58,022 nucleotides of DNA from Nocardioidaceae bacterium (lineage in GTDB: Bacteria > Actinomycetota > Actinomycetes > Propionibacteriales > Nocardioidaceae): positions 1 to 58,022 of the forward strand of contig JAQSWV010000011.1 of the NCBI GenBank assembly GCA_029266455.1. Reading direction: 5' to 3'. Shown here one piece after another: positions 9,337 to 19,622 of the stretch. The notes below the pieces were generated by a model, which saw only the letters and a list, made by a program, of their open reading frames with translations, did not search any database and was not told the DNA's origin. Each line of letters opens with the position of its first letter. Positions within the stretch are counted from its first letter, which is position 1. The translations under genes were made by a program, and so were the position numbers.

Positions 9337-10341
9337 TCACGGCTCCCTCGTGGACGTGCCGTCAGGGGTGTCGCGCTGGTCGGACGGACCCGCCGGCGCG
9401 GGTGGCCGGTCCCTCGCTGCCGTCGCGGCCGCGGCCTGACGCTGCCGCCTGGCCCGGCCGCGGAAGGGCGGCAGCCCGTACCGGCGACGGATGGCCGCCC
9501 AGGCGAACGTGCCGAGGATCATGGCGAGCACCCCGGTGACCAGCGCGATCACCGGGTCGACGCCGACCAGGCTCAGACCGGTGATGAACAGCAGGAACAC
9601 GATGCCCCGTCGGATGACCGTCTGCGGCACCCGGTTGGCGAGCTTGGAGCCGGCGTAGATACCCGGAATCGACCCGATCACCAGCGGGATCAGCACCTCC
9701 CAGTCGACCCCGCTCACGATCACGTGGCTGATGGCCGCGGCGAGGACCAGCGGCACGGCCTGGACCAGGTCGGTCCCGACCAGCTTCACGGCCTGCAACC
9801 CGGGGTAGAGCAGCAGCAGCGTGACCATGATCACCGAGCCCGACCCCACCGACGTGATGCCGACCAGGGCGCCCCCGACGGCGCCGACCGCGATCGTGGC
9901 CAGCGGCTTGATCGGAGGGTCCTCGTCAGGGCGAGCGGCGTTGAGGGTGATCTCCCGCAGGTTCACCAGCAGCCGCAGCACGTACGTGCCGGCGGCCACC
10001 AGCAGGGCGCACCCGATGGCGAGCTTGACGAAGTCCTGCTGCTGCTCGGGGCTGCCGACGGCCCGGATGATGAAGGCGCCGGCGAATGCGCAGGGCACCG
10101 AGCCGATGCCGAGCCACCCCGCGAGCTTGAGGTTCGGTGACCCCTCACGCCAGTGCACGCCGGCACCGACGCTCTTGTAGATGGCGGCCGCGACCAGGTC
10201 GTTGGCGACCGCTGCCGTCGGGTTGACGCCCAGGAAGATGAGCGCCGGCGTCATCAGCGCGCCGCCGCCCATGCCGGTCATGCCGACCACGGTGCCGATC
10301 AGCAGGCCTGCAATCCCGATCAGCAGCATGCTCTGGTCCAT
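9337..10341 (-). CDS. TSUP (TauE/SafE) family membrane permease
   Basis: A 334-residue integral membrane protein with about eight hydrophobic helices. The N-terminus MLLIGIAGLLIGTVVGMTGM runs into GGGALMTPALIFLGV, the glycine-rich repeat typical of the TSUP family, and IVGITSVGSGSVIMVTLL-like text forms the second half repeat. It lies between cysC and cysD on the same strand. Transport of sulfate, sulfite or another sulfur compound is therefore likely, but the substrate and direction are inferred from context only. The C-terminal ~30 residues are basic then proline-rich and probably cytoplasmic. Confidence 0.85.
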   Translation of the reverse strand: MDQSMLLIGIAGLLIGTVVGMTGMGGGALMTPALIFLGVNPTAAVANDLVAAAIYKSVGAGVHWREGSPNLKLAGWLGIGSVPCAFAGAFIIRAVGSPEQQQDFVKLAIGCALLVAAGTYVLRLLVNLREITLNAARPDEDPPIKPLATIAVGAVGGALVGITSVGSGSVIMVTLLLLYPGLQAVKLVGTDLVQAVPLVLAAAISHVIVSGVDWEVLIPLVIGSIPGIYAGSKLANRVPQTVIRRGIVFLLFITGLSLVGVDPVIALVTGVLAMILGTFAWAAIRRRYGLPPFRGRARRQRQAAAATAARDRPPAPAGPSDQRDTPDGTSTREP

Positions 10342-10425
10342 CAGACAGCGCTCCGGTCAAGACGTGCGGGGTGGGTGGACCAACAGGACCTGTGGAGACT
10401 ACAGGCGGCACCCCTCCGTTCGGGC

Positions 10426-11706
10426 TCAAACGCGCGTGAGCCAGCCTTCGGCGATCAGGACGGCAAGCACCTCGTCGAGGCAGTCGGCCACGGTGCGGCC
10501 GGTGGTGTCGACGACGGCGTCGGCGTCGGCCGGCGCCTCGTACGGCGAGGAGATCCCGGTGAAGTCGGGGATCTCCCCGGCCCGGGCGCGTGCGTACAGG
10601 CCCTTGCGGTCGCGGCGCTCGCACTCCTCGAGGGGGGTCGCGACGTGCACCAGCACGAAGCCGCCGCCGGCGTCGCGCGCCATGGTCCGCACCTCCTGCC
10701 GGGTCGCGTCGAAGGGCGCGATCGGCGAGCAGATGGCCATGCCGCCGTGCCGGCTGATCTCGGCGCCCACCCAGCCGATCCGGCGGATGTTGGTCTCGCG
10801 GTCCTCGCGGGAGAAGCCGAGGCCCTTGGAGAGGTGGTGGCGCACCACGTCGCCGTCGAGGCTGGTGACGGTGCGGTCACCGCGCTCGAGCACCGTGTCG
10901 TAGAGCGCACGCGCGATGGTCGACTTGCCGGAGCCGGACAGGCCGGTGAAGAACACCACCAGCCCGCGACACTCGCGCGGCGGACGGTTCTGCTCCACCA
11001 CGGCGGCCACGGCGACCGGCAGCTCCCCCTGGTACGAGGGGTGGTGGGTGCTCTCGGCGTACGCGGCCGCGACCGCGGCGAGCAGCCGCTCGTCGGCGTC
11101 GGCGGCGGACCCGTCCGGGCGGCGCCTGGCCAGGGGCACCGCCACGACCTCGGCGCCCGGGATGTCGGCCGCGGCCGCCAGGGTGGCGCGCACCAGGGCG
11201 GGCGCGGAGACGCCGCGGGGGTAGCCGGCGCCGATCAGGACGAGCAGCAGTGGCCGGCCGGCGTCCGACGCGGCGCGGATGCCCGCGATGTCGGACTCGC
11301 TCAGCGGCGCCTCGACCGGCACGGCCACCCGCCCCGCGCTCTCCTGCGGCCCGGCGACGAGACGCCGGAACGGTCCGTACACGGTGCTGGTCAGCGCGCT
11401 CAGGGGGCCTACCAGCCCGACCTGGCCGAGCGAGGGAGCCGGGCCGGCGGCGTCGGCGCCCTCCGGCCCGTCGACGGGGTAGGTGCCCGCGACGGCGAGC
11501 CGGGCCAGCGGAACCCCCTCGGGGTCGAGCAGGTCGAGGGTCCCCGCCGTCACGGCCTCCTCGGCCACCGCGGTGGGCACCGTCAGCGTCAGGCCCGGCA
11601 GTCCGTGCTCGCCCTCCGGGTGGGTGAATCCGGTGACCGGGACCGCACCGAGGCTGATCAGGTCGAGGTCGTCGAGCTCACGTTGCGACGGGGTCCACTG
11701 CGGCAC
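10426..11706 (-). CDS. cysC: Adenylyl-sulfate kinase with N-terminal ATP-sulfurylase-like region
   Basis: A 426-residue protein. The C-terminal ~190 residues form APS kinase, which phosphorylates APS to PAPS: FFTGLSGSGKSTIARALYD (P-loop), SLDGDVVRHHLSKGLGFS, RETNIRRIGWV, IAPFDATRQEVR and GLYARARAGEI. The first ~230 residues are an additional region. Its start (MPQWTPSQRELDDLDLISLG) and middle (IRAASDAGRPLLLVLIGAG) recall the PUA-like and early catalytic parts of ATP sulfurylase, but it is too short and lacks clear catalytic motifs. GTG 11,706 lies 6 nt from a TACCAT -10, which fits a leaderless start. A long upstream open frame is antisense to the asparaginase gene and was rejected. Confidence 0.88.
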   Translation of the reverse strand: MPQWTPSQRELDDLDLISLGAVPVTGFTHPEGEHGLPGLTLTVPTAVAEEAVTAGTLDLLDPEGVPLARLAVAGTYPVDGPEGADAAGPAPSLGQVGLVGPLSALTSTVYGPFRRLVAGPQESAGRVAVPVEAPLSESDIAGIRAASDAGRPLLLVLIGAGYPRGVSAPALVRATLAAAADIPGAEVVAVPLARRRPDGSAADADERLLAAVAAAYAESTHHPSYQGELPVAVAAVVEQNRPPRECRGLVVFFTGLSGSGKSTIARALYDTVLERGDRTVTSLDGDVVRHHLSKGLGFSREDRETNIRRIGWVGAEISRHGGMAICSPIAPFDATRQEVRTMARDAGGGFVLVHVATPLEECERRDRKGLYARARAGEIPDFTGISSPYEAPADADAVVDTTGRTVADCLDEVLAVLIAEGWLTRV

Positions 11707-11748
11707 GCGACGATGGTAGAGGCGGCGGCTCGCGTACCGTCGCCGCTC

Positions 11749-12720
11749 GTGGACGACGTGCGCGGGCAGAGCCGGGAGCCGGCGCTGCTGGCCGAGGTGG
11801 TGCGCAGCGGTCTGGTCGAGAGTCGCCACCGCGGGTCGGTGGTGGCGGTGGACGCGGTCGGCGAGGTGCTGTTCGCCCACGGCGACACGACCTCGGTGAT
11901 GTACCCCCGCTCGTGCAACAAGCTGCTGCAGGCCGCGGCGATGGTGCGGCTGGGGCTCGACCTGCCGGCCGACCTGCTGGCGCTCGCCTGCGCCTCCCAC
12001 TCCGGCGAGCCGTTCCAGGTGGACGGGGTACGCCGCATCCTGGCCGGCGCCGGCCTGGACGAGACGACCCTGCAGACGCCCCCCGACTGGCCGCTCGACG
12101 ACACCGCCCGCGACGACGTGGTCCGGCTCGGCGGCCGGCGCGCGCCGGTGCTGATGAACTGCTCGGGCAAGCACGCCGCCATGCTCGCCACCTGCGCGCT
12201 GCGGGGCTGGGACACGGGCACGTACCTGGACCCGACCCACCCGCTGCAGGCGGCGATCGCGCTCGCGTTCGTCGAGCTCACCGGCGATCCGGTGGGGGCG
12301 GTGGGGGTCGACGGCTGTGGTGCGCCGCTGCTCGGCACCAGCCTGTGCGCGCTTGCCCGGGGCTTCGGGCAGGTGCAGACGGCCGCCGCCGGCACCGCCG
12401 AGGCGCGGGTGGCCGCGGCGGTTCGGGAGTACCCCGAGCACGTCAGCGGCACGCGGCGGGACGAGGCGCGGCTGCTCCGGGCGCTGCCGGGCACGATCGG
12501 CAAGGCCGGCGCCGAGGGCTGCTACGCGGTGGCCCTCCCCGACGGCCGCGCCGTCGCGGTCAAGATCGACGACGGCAGCCCGCGCGCCCGCCGGGTGGTC
12601 ATGGCCGCCGCGCTGCGCGCGCTGGGCGTGGACGCCGCGGTGCTCGACGAGCTGGGGTCGGTGCCGGTGCTCGGCGGCGCCCGCCGGGTCGGCCGCATCC
12701 GCGCCACCCTCCCGACCTGA
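11749..12720 (+). CDS. Asparaginase (type-II-like, PF06089 family)
   Basis: A 323-residue protein of the thermolabile/Rhizobium-type asparaginase family, predicted to hydrolyse asparagine to aspartate and ammonia. Visible family blocks are LAEVVRSGLVESRHRGSVV, KLLQAAAMV, ACASHSGEPFQVDGVR, MNCSGKHAAMLATC, GVDGCGAPLLGTSL and GTIGKAGAEGCYAVALPDGR. I use GTG 11,749 because TACCGT lies 8 nt upstream; an ATG at 11,713 coincides with the -10 element of the divergent cysC and is less likely. The two genes share a 42-bp divergent promoter region. Two family-B repeats follow the stop codon. Confidence 0.85.
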   Translation: MDDVRGQSREPALLAEVVRSGLVESRHRGSVVAVDAVGEVLFAHGDTTSVMYPRSCNKLLQAAAMVRLGLDLPADLLALACASHSGEPFQVDGVRRILAGAGLDETTLQTPPDWPLDDTARDDVVRLGGRRAPVLMNCSGKHAAMLATCALRGWDTGTYLDPTHPLQAAIALAFVELTGDPVGAVGVDGCGAPLLGTSLCALARGFGQVQTAAAGTAEARVAAAVREYPEHVSGTRRDEARLLRALPGTIGKAGAEGCYAVALPDGRAVAVKIDDGSPRARRVVMAAALRALGVDAAVLDELGSVPVLGGARRVGRIRATLPT

Positions 12721-12731
12721 CCCACCCCGCC

Positions 12732-12826
12732 GCGCCCGCCCCTTTCGGCACTCATCCGCGCACTACGACGACGCCTGCCGCGGTGCGCCCGCCCCCTTCG
12801 GCACTCATCCGCGCACTACGACGACG
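12732..12826 (+). repeat. Family-B intergenic repeat, two tandem copies
   Basis: Copies at 12,732-12,773 and 12,785-12,826 are 42 bp each and differ at one position. They share the core CACTCATCCGCGCACTACG followed by ACGACG. They lie between the asparaginase stop and the XRE gene. Related copies occur at 14,031-14,072, 14,090-14,113 and 18,750-18,778. Confidence 0.85.
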
Positions 12827-12898
12827 GTGCGGCGCAAACCGCAGCCGGGGCCCCGCCGTCACAGAACATCCGACGTGAGCGAGGTCACGCTCGATCTG

Positions 12899-12926
12899 CT
12901 TGCAAGTGCAAGCGGCTTGCTAGCAT
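12899..12926 (+). promoter_or_regulatory. Promoter and probable autoregulatory operator of the XRE-hbhA unit
   Basis: A palindrome CTTGCA-AG-TGCAAG (12,899-12,912) overlaps the -35 position. TAGCAT (12,921-12,926) is a -10 element with 15-16 bp spacing. A further GCTTGCTAGC follows. The gene it controls encodes an HTH protein, so autoregulation is an inference from position. Confidence 0.55.
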
Positions 12927-12936
12927 AGTGGTGGCA

Positions 12937-13338
12937 ATGGCGAAGTTGGACGTGGGCGGCACGGTTGGCAGTGTCGGCGACTATCTGCTCGAACAGCGCC
13001 GGCAGGCCAAGTTGTCGCTACGACAGCTCGCCGACCTGACCGGGGTGTCCAACCCGTACCTCAGCCAGGTTGAGCGTGGCCTTCGGAGGCCCTCTGCGGA
13101 GGTCCTGCAGCAGTTGGCCAAAGCACTGCGAGTATCGGCGGAGACGCTGTACGTACGCGCAGGCATCCTGGACCCGGATGAGGACGGGTCCCGATCGGTA
13201 GAGCTGGCCGTGCTCGCCGATCCGTCCCTGTCCGAGCGGCACAAGCAGGCGTTGCTCGACATCTACGCCTCGTTCCGTCGTGAGGACGCGCCGGAACCGA
13301 AGACTTCCACCGACCCTCCTGAGGAGGAGCTCGCATGA
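12937..13338 (+). CDS. XRE-family helix-turn-helix regulator (Rv0474-like)
   Basis: A 133-residue cytoplasmic DNA-binding protein. The HTH_3 domain is at about residues 15-75: YLLEQRRQAKLSLRQLADLTG, then VSNPYLSQVERGLRRPSAEV, with the recognition helix around NPYLSQVE. The C-terminal ~55 residues are acidic. Gene order (XRE, HbhA-like, DUF2516) matches mycobacterial Rv0474-Rv0476, which supports the assignment. ATG 12,937 is used; GTG codons at 12,928 and 12,931 are possible. A palindrome overlaps its -35 region. Its end overlaps the next start in ATGA, so the two genes are translationally coupled. Confidence 0.85.
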   Translation: MAKLDVGGTVGSVGDYLLEQRRQAKLSLRQLADLTGVSNPYLSQVERGLRRPSAEVLQQLAKALRVSAETLYVRAGILDPDEDGSRSVELAVLADPSLSERHKQALLDIYASFRREDAPEPKTSTDPPEEELA

Positions 13339-13985
13339 CTCGTACTGCCCAGATCAAGAAGTCCACCCCGCTGCACGTCTTCGTCGGCGCCGGCGACCTC
13401 GTCGTCGAGCGCATCCGCAAGGGCGCAGCCAACATCGACGAGGCCCAGGCCTCGGCCCAGGCCATCGCCCAGGCACGCGTCGACGCCCTGATCGGCGAGC
13501 TGCGTGAGCTGCCCGAGCAGCTGCGCAGCCTGCCCGCGCAGACCCAGGCCGCGGCGGTCGACGCCGTGACCACAACGGTCAACCAGGCCCTCAGCACGTA
13601 CGAGGACCTCGCCGAGCGTGGCGAGAACCTCGTCGACCGGATCCGCAACCAGCGGTCCACCAAGGAGACCGTCTCCCGGGCGAACTCCACCTCGGCTCAG
13701 GCCAAGGGCACCGCCACGACCGCGAAGAAGTCGACCAAGGCGACCGCCACGAAGACCAAGAACTCGGCCAACCAGACCGCGCCGAAGGTGAAGCGTCAGG
13801 CCAAGAAGACGGCCACGACGGCCAGCGACTCGGCCAAGAAGACCGCCAGCACGGCGACCAACTCGGCCAAGGGCTCGGCCAAGAAGACCACCACCCGCGC
13901 CAAGGCCACCACCACCAGCGCCAAGAAGACCGCCTCGTCGGCCGCCACCGCGACCAACGAGGCCGCCAAGAAGGTCGGCGACTGA
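13335..13985 (+). CDS. Heparin-binding hemagglutinin-like protein (HbhA-like)
   Basis: A 216-residue protein. Residues 1-115 are helical and coiled-coil-like (LVVERIRKGAANIDEAQASA, LIGELRELPEQLRSLPAQTQ). The C-terminal ~100 residues are a low-complexity Lys/Ala/Thr/Ser tail with many KKT and AKK repeats. In mycobacteria HbhA uses its lysine-rich tail to bind sulfated glycans; similar tails also bind DNA in histone-H1-like proteins. Which applies here is open. No signal peptide is seen, as in mycobacterial HbhA. The start overlaps the XRE stop (ATGA), with GAGGAG upstream. A perfect hairpin follows at 14,031-14,072. Confidence 0.78.
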   Translation: MTRTAQIKKSTPLHVFVGAGDLVVERIRKGAANIDEAQASAQAIAQARVDALIGELRELPEQLRSLPAQTQAAAVDAVTTTVNQALSTYEDLAERGENLVDRIRNQRSTKETVSRANSTSAQAKGTATTAKKSTKATATKTKNSANQTAPKVKRQAKKTATTASDSAKKTASTATNSAKGSAKKTTTRAKATTTSAKKTASSAATATNEAAKKVGD

Positions 13986-14030
13986 CCGAGCAGGTCCAGC
14001 TCACCGCTTCCCGGCACCGCTCCGCTTCAC

Positions 14031-14072
14031 CACTCATCCGCGCAGTACGGCGACGTACTGCGCGGATGAGTG
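14031..14072. terminator. Perfect hairpin made of two head-to-head family-B repeats
   Basis: Arms at 14,031-14,048 (CACTCATCCGCGCAGTAC) and 14,055-14,072 are exact reverse complements (18 bp) around a 6-nt loop GGCGAC. It lies 45 bp after the hbhA-like stop and has no U-tract. It probably acts as a transcript end or RNA-stabilising structure, and it is also a repeat-family member. Confidence 0.65.
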
Positions 14073-14089
14073 CGTTGTGCGGGGGTGGG

Positions 14090-14113
14090 CGTCGGCGTAA
14101 TGCGCGGATGATG
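14090..14113 (-). repeat. Family-B repeat, inverted degenerate copy
   Basis: CGTCGGCGTAATGCGCGGAT followed by GATG matches the reverse complement of the family-B core, with an A for G change and one base missing. It lies 60 bp before the DUF2516 gene. Confidence 0.6.
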
Positions 14114-14173
14114 GGTAACGGGGGGGCCGCGACGTGGGGCGGCGCCGCCTGGTGTGGCGGTTAGGCTCGGGTC

Positions 14174-14470
14174 GTGGATCTCGGCCCCTTCTTCGCGATG
14201 AACGCCGTCGAGTCGGTGATCAGCCTGATCCTGCTCGGCTGCAAGGCGTTGGCCTTCGCCGACGCGGTGATCCGTCCGGCCGAGGCGTTCGTGGCCGTCG
14301 AGAAGCAGACCAAGGTCTTCTGGGTGCTCGTGCTCGGGCTCTTCCTGGTCGCGCACCTGTTGATGCCGGCCCCCATCGGGATCCTCAACCTGATCGGCAC
14401 CGTGGCCGCTCTCGTCTACCTGGCCGACACCCGGCCGGCTCTGCGGGAGCTCGGCCGGGGACAACGGTGA
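14174..14470 (+). CDS. DUF2516 small membrane protein (Rv0476-like)
   Basis: A 98-residue protein of unknown function. It has about three hydrophobic helices (around residues 5-28, 50-70 and 72-88; VFWVLVLGLFLVAHLLMP is clear). It follows the XRE-HbhA pair in the same order as mycobacterial Rv0474-Rv0476, which supports the family call. GTG 14,174 lies 6 nt from TAGGCT (14,162-14,167), so the transcript is probably leaderless. Its stop overlaps the start of the macro-domain gene (GTGA). Confidence 0.8.
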   Translation: MDLGPFFAMNAVESVISLILLGCKALAFADAVIRPAEAFVAVEKQTKVFWVLVLGLFLVAHLLMPAPIGILNLIGTVAALVYLADTRPALRELGRGQR

Positions 14471-14964
14471 CCGTCGAGATCGACGTCGTTCAGGGTGACA
14501 TCACCGCCCAGCAGGTCGACGCCGTGGTCAACGCCGCCAACCGGGCCATGCGCGGTGGTGGCGGTGTCGACGGCGCCATCCACCACGCCGGAGGCCCCGC
14601 GGTGCTGGCCGACTGCATTCGCCGCTTCCCTGACGGTCTCGCGACCGGACAGGCGGGGTGGACGACCGCAGGAAAGCTGCCGGCCGGTTACGTCATCCAC
14701 GTGGTCGGGCCCAACCGGAATGCCGGCGAGACCGACCCCGAGCTGCTGGCCTCGTGCTACCGCGAGGCCCTGCGGGTGGCCGACGAGCTGGTCGTGACGA
14801 CGCTCGCCGCGCCGCTGGTCGGGGCCGGGATATTCGGGTGGCCGCTGGACGACGCCGCCCGGATCGCGGTGGGGACCTTGCGCTCGACACCGAGTGCTGT
14901 CGAGTCGGTGACGATGGTCGGGTTCGATGAAAAGGCGGTCGCTGCCTTGCGCGCGGTCCTGTAG
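14467..14964 (+). CDS. Macro-domain protein (ADP-ribose / O-acetyl-ADP-ribose deacetylase-like)
   Basis: A 165-residue single macro domain. The N-terminal block IDVVQGDITAQQVDAVVNAA, then NRAMRGGGGVDGAIHHAGG, carries the Asn and Gly-loop residues of MacroD/YmdB-type hydrolases. Later blocks are AGKLPAGYVIHVVGP and APLVGAGIFGWPLDDAARIA, with the second substrate loop. Such enzymes remove ADP-ribose or deacetylate O-acetyl-ADP-ribose. No ADP-ribosyltransferase partner is seen nearby. Start GTG overlaps the stop of the DUF2516 gene (GTGA), so the two are coupled. Confidence 0.88.
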   Translation: MTVEIDVVQGDITAQQVDAVVNAANRAMRGGGGVDGAIHHAGGPAVLADCIRRFPDGLATGQAGWTTAGKLPAGYVIHVVGPNRNAGETDPELLASCYREALRVADELVVTTLAAPLVGAGIFGWPLDDAARIAVGTLRSTPSAVESVTMVGFDEKAVAALRAVL

Positions 14965-14983
14965 TACCCCTTAGGGTTCGCCC

Positions 14984-16798
14984 ATGAATACGGGCAGAGA
15001 CCCCAACACGATGAGTTCGCGCGACTTTCTTGCGGGACATCCTGACGAAGAAGTGAACCCTGAGGGACGCGGGGGCCTCGACAAGGTGGTGTTCGGCGTC
15101 ACCGGCGTGGTCGCCGTGGCGTTCGTGGTGTGGGGCTTCGTCGACACCAAGGGTCTCGAGAAGGTGTCCGGCGATGCATTGAGCTGGGTCATGGTCAACA
15201 CCGGCTGGGCGTTCGTCCTGCTGTCCTCGCTGTTCGTGGTCTTCGCGATCTGGCTGGCGATGAGCCGGTACGGGCGCATCCCGCTCGGCGCCGACGGCGA
15301 GAAGCCGGAGTTCCGCACCATCTCCTGGGTCGCGATGATGTTCAGCGCGGGCATGGGAATCGGCTTGATGTTCTACGGCGTGGCCGAGCCGCTGAGTCAC
15401 TTCGTCGCGCCACCGCCCGGCACGGTCGAGGGCGGCAGCAACGCCGCGGTGCAGACCGCGATGGCCACCACGCTCTTCCACTGGACCCTGCACCCGTGGG
15501 CGATCTACGCGGTGGTCGGGCTGGCCATCGCGTACGGGACCTTCCGCCGCGGACGTACTCAGCTGATCAGCTCGGCGTTCCGTCCGCTGCTCGGCGACCG
15601 CGTCGACGGACCGGTGGGACGGGTCATCGACATCCTGGCCATCTTCGCGACGCTGTTCGGGTCCGCTGCCTCCCTGGGGCTCGGGGCGCTGCAGATCGGC
15701 CGCGGCATCCAGGTCAACGGCTGGCTCGGCGAGGTGGGGTCGGTCCTGCTGGTCACCATCATCGCGGTGCTGACCGTGTGCTTCGTGGCATCGGCCGTCT
15801 CGGGGGTGGCCAAGGGCATCCAGTGGCTGTCGAACATCAACATGGTGCTGGCGATTTCGCTGGCGCTGTTCGTGTTCCTCGTCGGGCCGACGGTCTTCAT
15901 CCTCGACCTCATCCCGACGGCCCTCGGGTCGTACGTGGCCGAGCTCCCGGAGATGGCGTCACGGACCGATGCCAGCGGCAATGAAGCGATGGCGGATTGG
16001 CTGGGGGGGTGGACCGTCTTCTACTGGGCGTGGTGGATCTCCTGGACGCCGTTCGTCGGCATGTTCATCGCCCGGATCAGCCGCGGCCGGACGATCCGGG
16101 AGTTCGTCGTCGGCGTGCTCCTGGTGCCGAGTGTGGTCAGCCTGATCTGGTTCTGCGTCTTCGGTGGTGCCGCCATCGAGGCGCAGCGGGCCGGCGAAGG
16201 CATCGGTGGCCTGGAGGTCGACGCGATGCTCTTCGGCCTGCTGGACACCTTCCCGCTCAGCACGATCACCGCAGTGCTGGTGATGGTGCTGGTCGGCATC
16301 TTCTTCGTGTCCGGTGCGGACGCGGCGTCCATCGTGATGGGGGCACTGTCCGAGCGGGGCACCATCGAGCCGAGCCGGCGCACGGTCATCTTCTGGGGTG
16401 TGCTGACGGGCGCCGTTGCGGCGGTGATGCTGATCATCGGCGGCGGTGGCGCACAGGCGCTGACCGGCCTGCAGAACCTGACCATCGTGGCGGCACTGCC
16501 GTTCGCCGTGGTCATGGTGGGCCTGGCGTGGGCGCTCATCAAGGACCTGCGCCATGACCCGATGGTCATGCGCGAGCAGCTCGGCTCGCAGAAGGTCGAT
16601 GCCGCCGTCGTGACCGGCGTGTCCCATCACGGCGGCGACTTCGTCCTCGTCGTCGAACCGGACTCCGACGCCGCGACCGGCCGCTTGGCCGGGAACGGGG
16701 CCGCCCCCGACTACGAGCCGACCGCCTCGTCGACGGGCGCCTCGTCGACGGGCGCGTCGTCCGGCGCGTCGACCGGCGCCGAGGGCTCGTCCCGCTGA
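14984..16798 (+). CDS. BCCT-family transporter (betaine/choline/carnitine)
   Basis: A 604-residue membrane transporter with about 12 helices, expected to import glycine betaine, choline or a related trimethylammonium compound for osmoprotection. Diagnostic blocks are FSAGMGIGLMFYGVAEPLSH, TLFHWTLHPWAIYAVVGLAI, and WAWWISWTPFVGMFIARISR followed by GRTIREF. The C-terminal ~45 residues are soluble and end in AST-GASS-type repeats from a short DNA duplication. The exact substrate cannot be read. TAGGGT (14,972-14,977) lies 6 nt before ATG, indicating a leaderless start. It ends 13 bp before the convergent typA stop. Confidence 0.9.
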   Translation: MNTGRDPNTMSSRDFLAGHPDEEVNPEGRGGLDKVVFGVTGVVAVAFVVWGFVDTKGLEKVSGDALSWVMVNTGWAFVLLSSLFVVFAIWLAMSRYGRIPLGADGEKPEFRTISWVAMMFSAGMGIGLMFYGVAEPLSHFVAPPPGTVEGGSNAAVQTAMATTLFHWTLHPWAIYAVVGLAIAYGTFRRGRTQLISSAFRPLLGDRVDGPVGRVIDILAIFATLFGSAASLGLGALQIGRGIQVNGWLGEVGSVLLVTIIAVLTVCFVASAVSGVAKGIQWLSNINMVLAISLALFVFLVGPTVFILDLIPTALGSYVAELPEMASRTDASGNEAMADWLGGWTVFYWAWWISWTPFVGMFIARISRGRTIREFVVGVLLVPSVVSLIWFCVFGGAAIEAQRAGEGIGGLEVDAMLFGLLDTFPLSTITAVLVMVLVGIFFVSGADAASIVMGALSERGTIEPSRRTVIFWGVLTGAVAAVMLIIGGGGAQALTGLQNLTIVAALPFAVVMVGLAWALIKDLRHDPMVMREQLGSQKVDAAVVTGVSHHGGDFVLVVEPDSDAATGRLAGNGAAPDYEPTASSTGASSTGASSGASTGAEGSSR

Positions 16799-16811
16799 CG
16801 CGTGCGGGTGG

Positions 16812-18704
<1,893 letters not shown>

Positions 18705-18749
18705 GAGAGTCGAGCCTAGTCGAGGGCGGGCGTCACGCCGGCATCGTCG

Positions 18750-18778
18750 CGTGGTCGCCGTAGTGCGCGGATGAGTGC
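18750..18778 (-). repeat. Family-B repeat, inverted single copy
   Basis: The reverse complement reads GCACTCATCCGCGCACTACG followed by GCGACCACG, matching the copies at 12,732-12,826. It lies between the typA start and the stop of the SDR gene, in a G-rich stretch. Confidence 0.75.
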
Positions 18779-18847
18779 TGGGCGTCGGGGGTGGGGGCGG
18801 CGCTGGGGCAGGCGGCTGGGGGCGGCGGCGGGGGCCGGGGGGCGGGC

Positions 18848-19615
18848 TCAGCTGCCGTCGGTCGCCCGGTGCACCTGGTACTGGCTGGCCTGGGCCCGCG
18901 GCTTGATGACGAGCCGGTCGACGTTGACGTGCCAGGGCCGGGTGGCCACCCAGGCCACGCAGTCGGCGACGTCGTCGGCAGTCAGCGGTGCGTCCACACC
19001 GGCGTAGACCTTCTCGGCGGCGTCGGGGTCGCCGAGCCGGTTGACCGAGAACTCCTCGGTCTTGACCATGCCCGGCACGAGCTCGGTGACCCGTACCGGC
19101 TGGCCCAGGAGCTCCTGGCGCAGCGTCTCGGTCATCACCGCCACCCCCGCCTTGGTGATGGTGTAGCCGCCGCCCTTGACGTACGCCTCGTGGGCGGCGG
19201 TCGAGCTGATGTTGACCAGGAGGCCGTCGCCGCTCGCGATCAGCGCCGGCAGCAGCGCCTGCGTCACCCGCAGCGTGCCGAGCACGTTGAGGGACCACAT
19301 CTGCTGCCACTGCTCGGGGTCGGACTCGGCCACCGTGTCCAGCCCGAAGGCTCCGCCCGCGTTGTTGACCAGCACCGACAGGTGGGGCCCGACGGTCGTC
19401 GCCAGGTGTGCCACCTGCTCCGGGTCGGTGACGTCGCACGCCACGGCGAGGCCCCCGATCTCGTCCGCCAGCGCCTTGATCCGCTCCGCCCGCCGCGCCG
19501 CACAGATCACCGTGAACCCCGCATCGGCCAGCGCGCGCGCACTCGCCGCGCCGATGCCGCTGCTCGCGCCGGTCACCACTGCCGGACGGCCGTCCGCCGC
19601 CGCCTGCTGAGTCAT
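18848..19615 (-). CDS. Short-chain dehydrogenase/reductase
   Basis: A 255-residue classical SDR. Motifs are [17 protein letters not shown] (cofactor loop), [29 protein letters not shown] (catalytic Ser) and YTITKAG (Tyr and Lys). CAARR after the second beta strand is compatible with NADP(H). The substrate is unknown. ATG 19,615 is 7 nt from TAGGTT on the minus strand. That -10 overlaps the -10 of divergent mshA, so both genes fire from one very compact site. Confidence 0.88.
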   Translation of the reverse strand: MTQQAAADGRPAVVTGASSGIGAASARALADAGFTVICAARRAERIKALADEIGGLAVACDVTDPEQVAHLATTVGPHLSVLVNNAGGAFGLDTVAESDPEQWQQMWSLNVLGTLRVTQALLPALIASGDGLLVNISSTAAHEAYVKGGGYTITKAGVAVMTETLRQELLGQPVRVTELVPGMVKTEEFSVNRLGDPDAAEKVYAGVDAPLTADDVADCVAWVATRPWHVNVDRLVIKPRAQASQYQVHRATDGS

Positions 19616-19622
19616 GGATCCC

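Noticed and set aside
10426-12441. A 671-residue minus-strand open frame including cysC
   Set aside because: Its N-terminal third runs antisense to the asparaginase gene and has no family character; cysC starts at 11,706.
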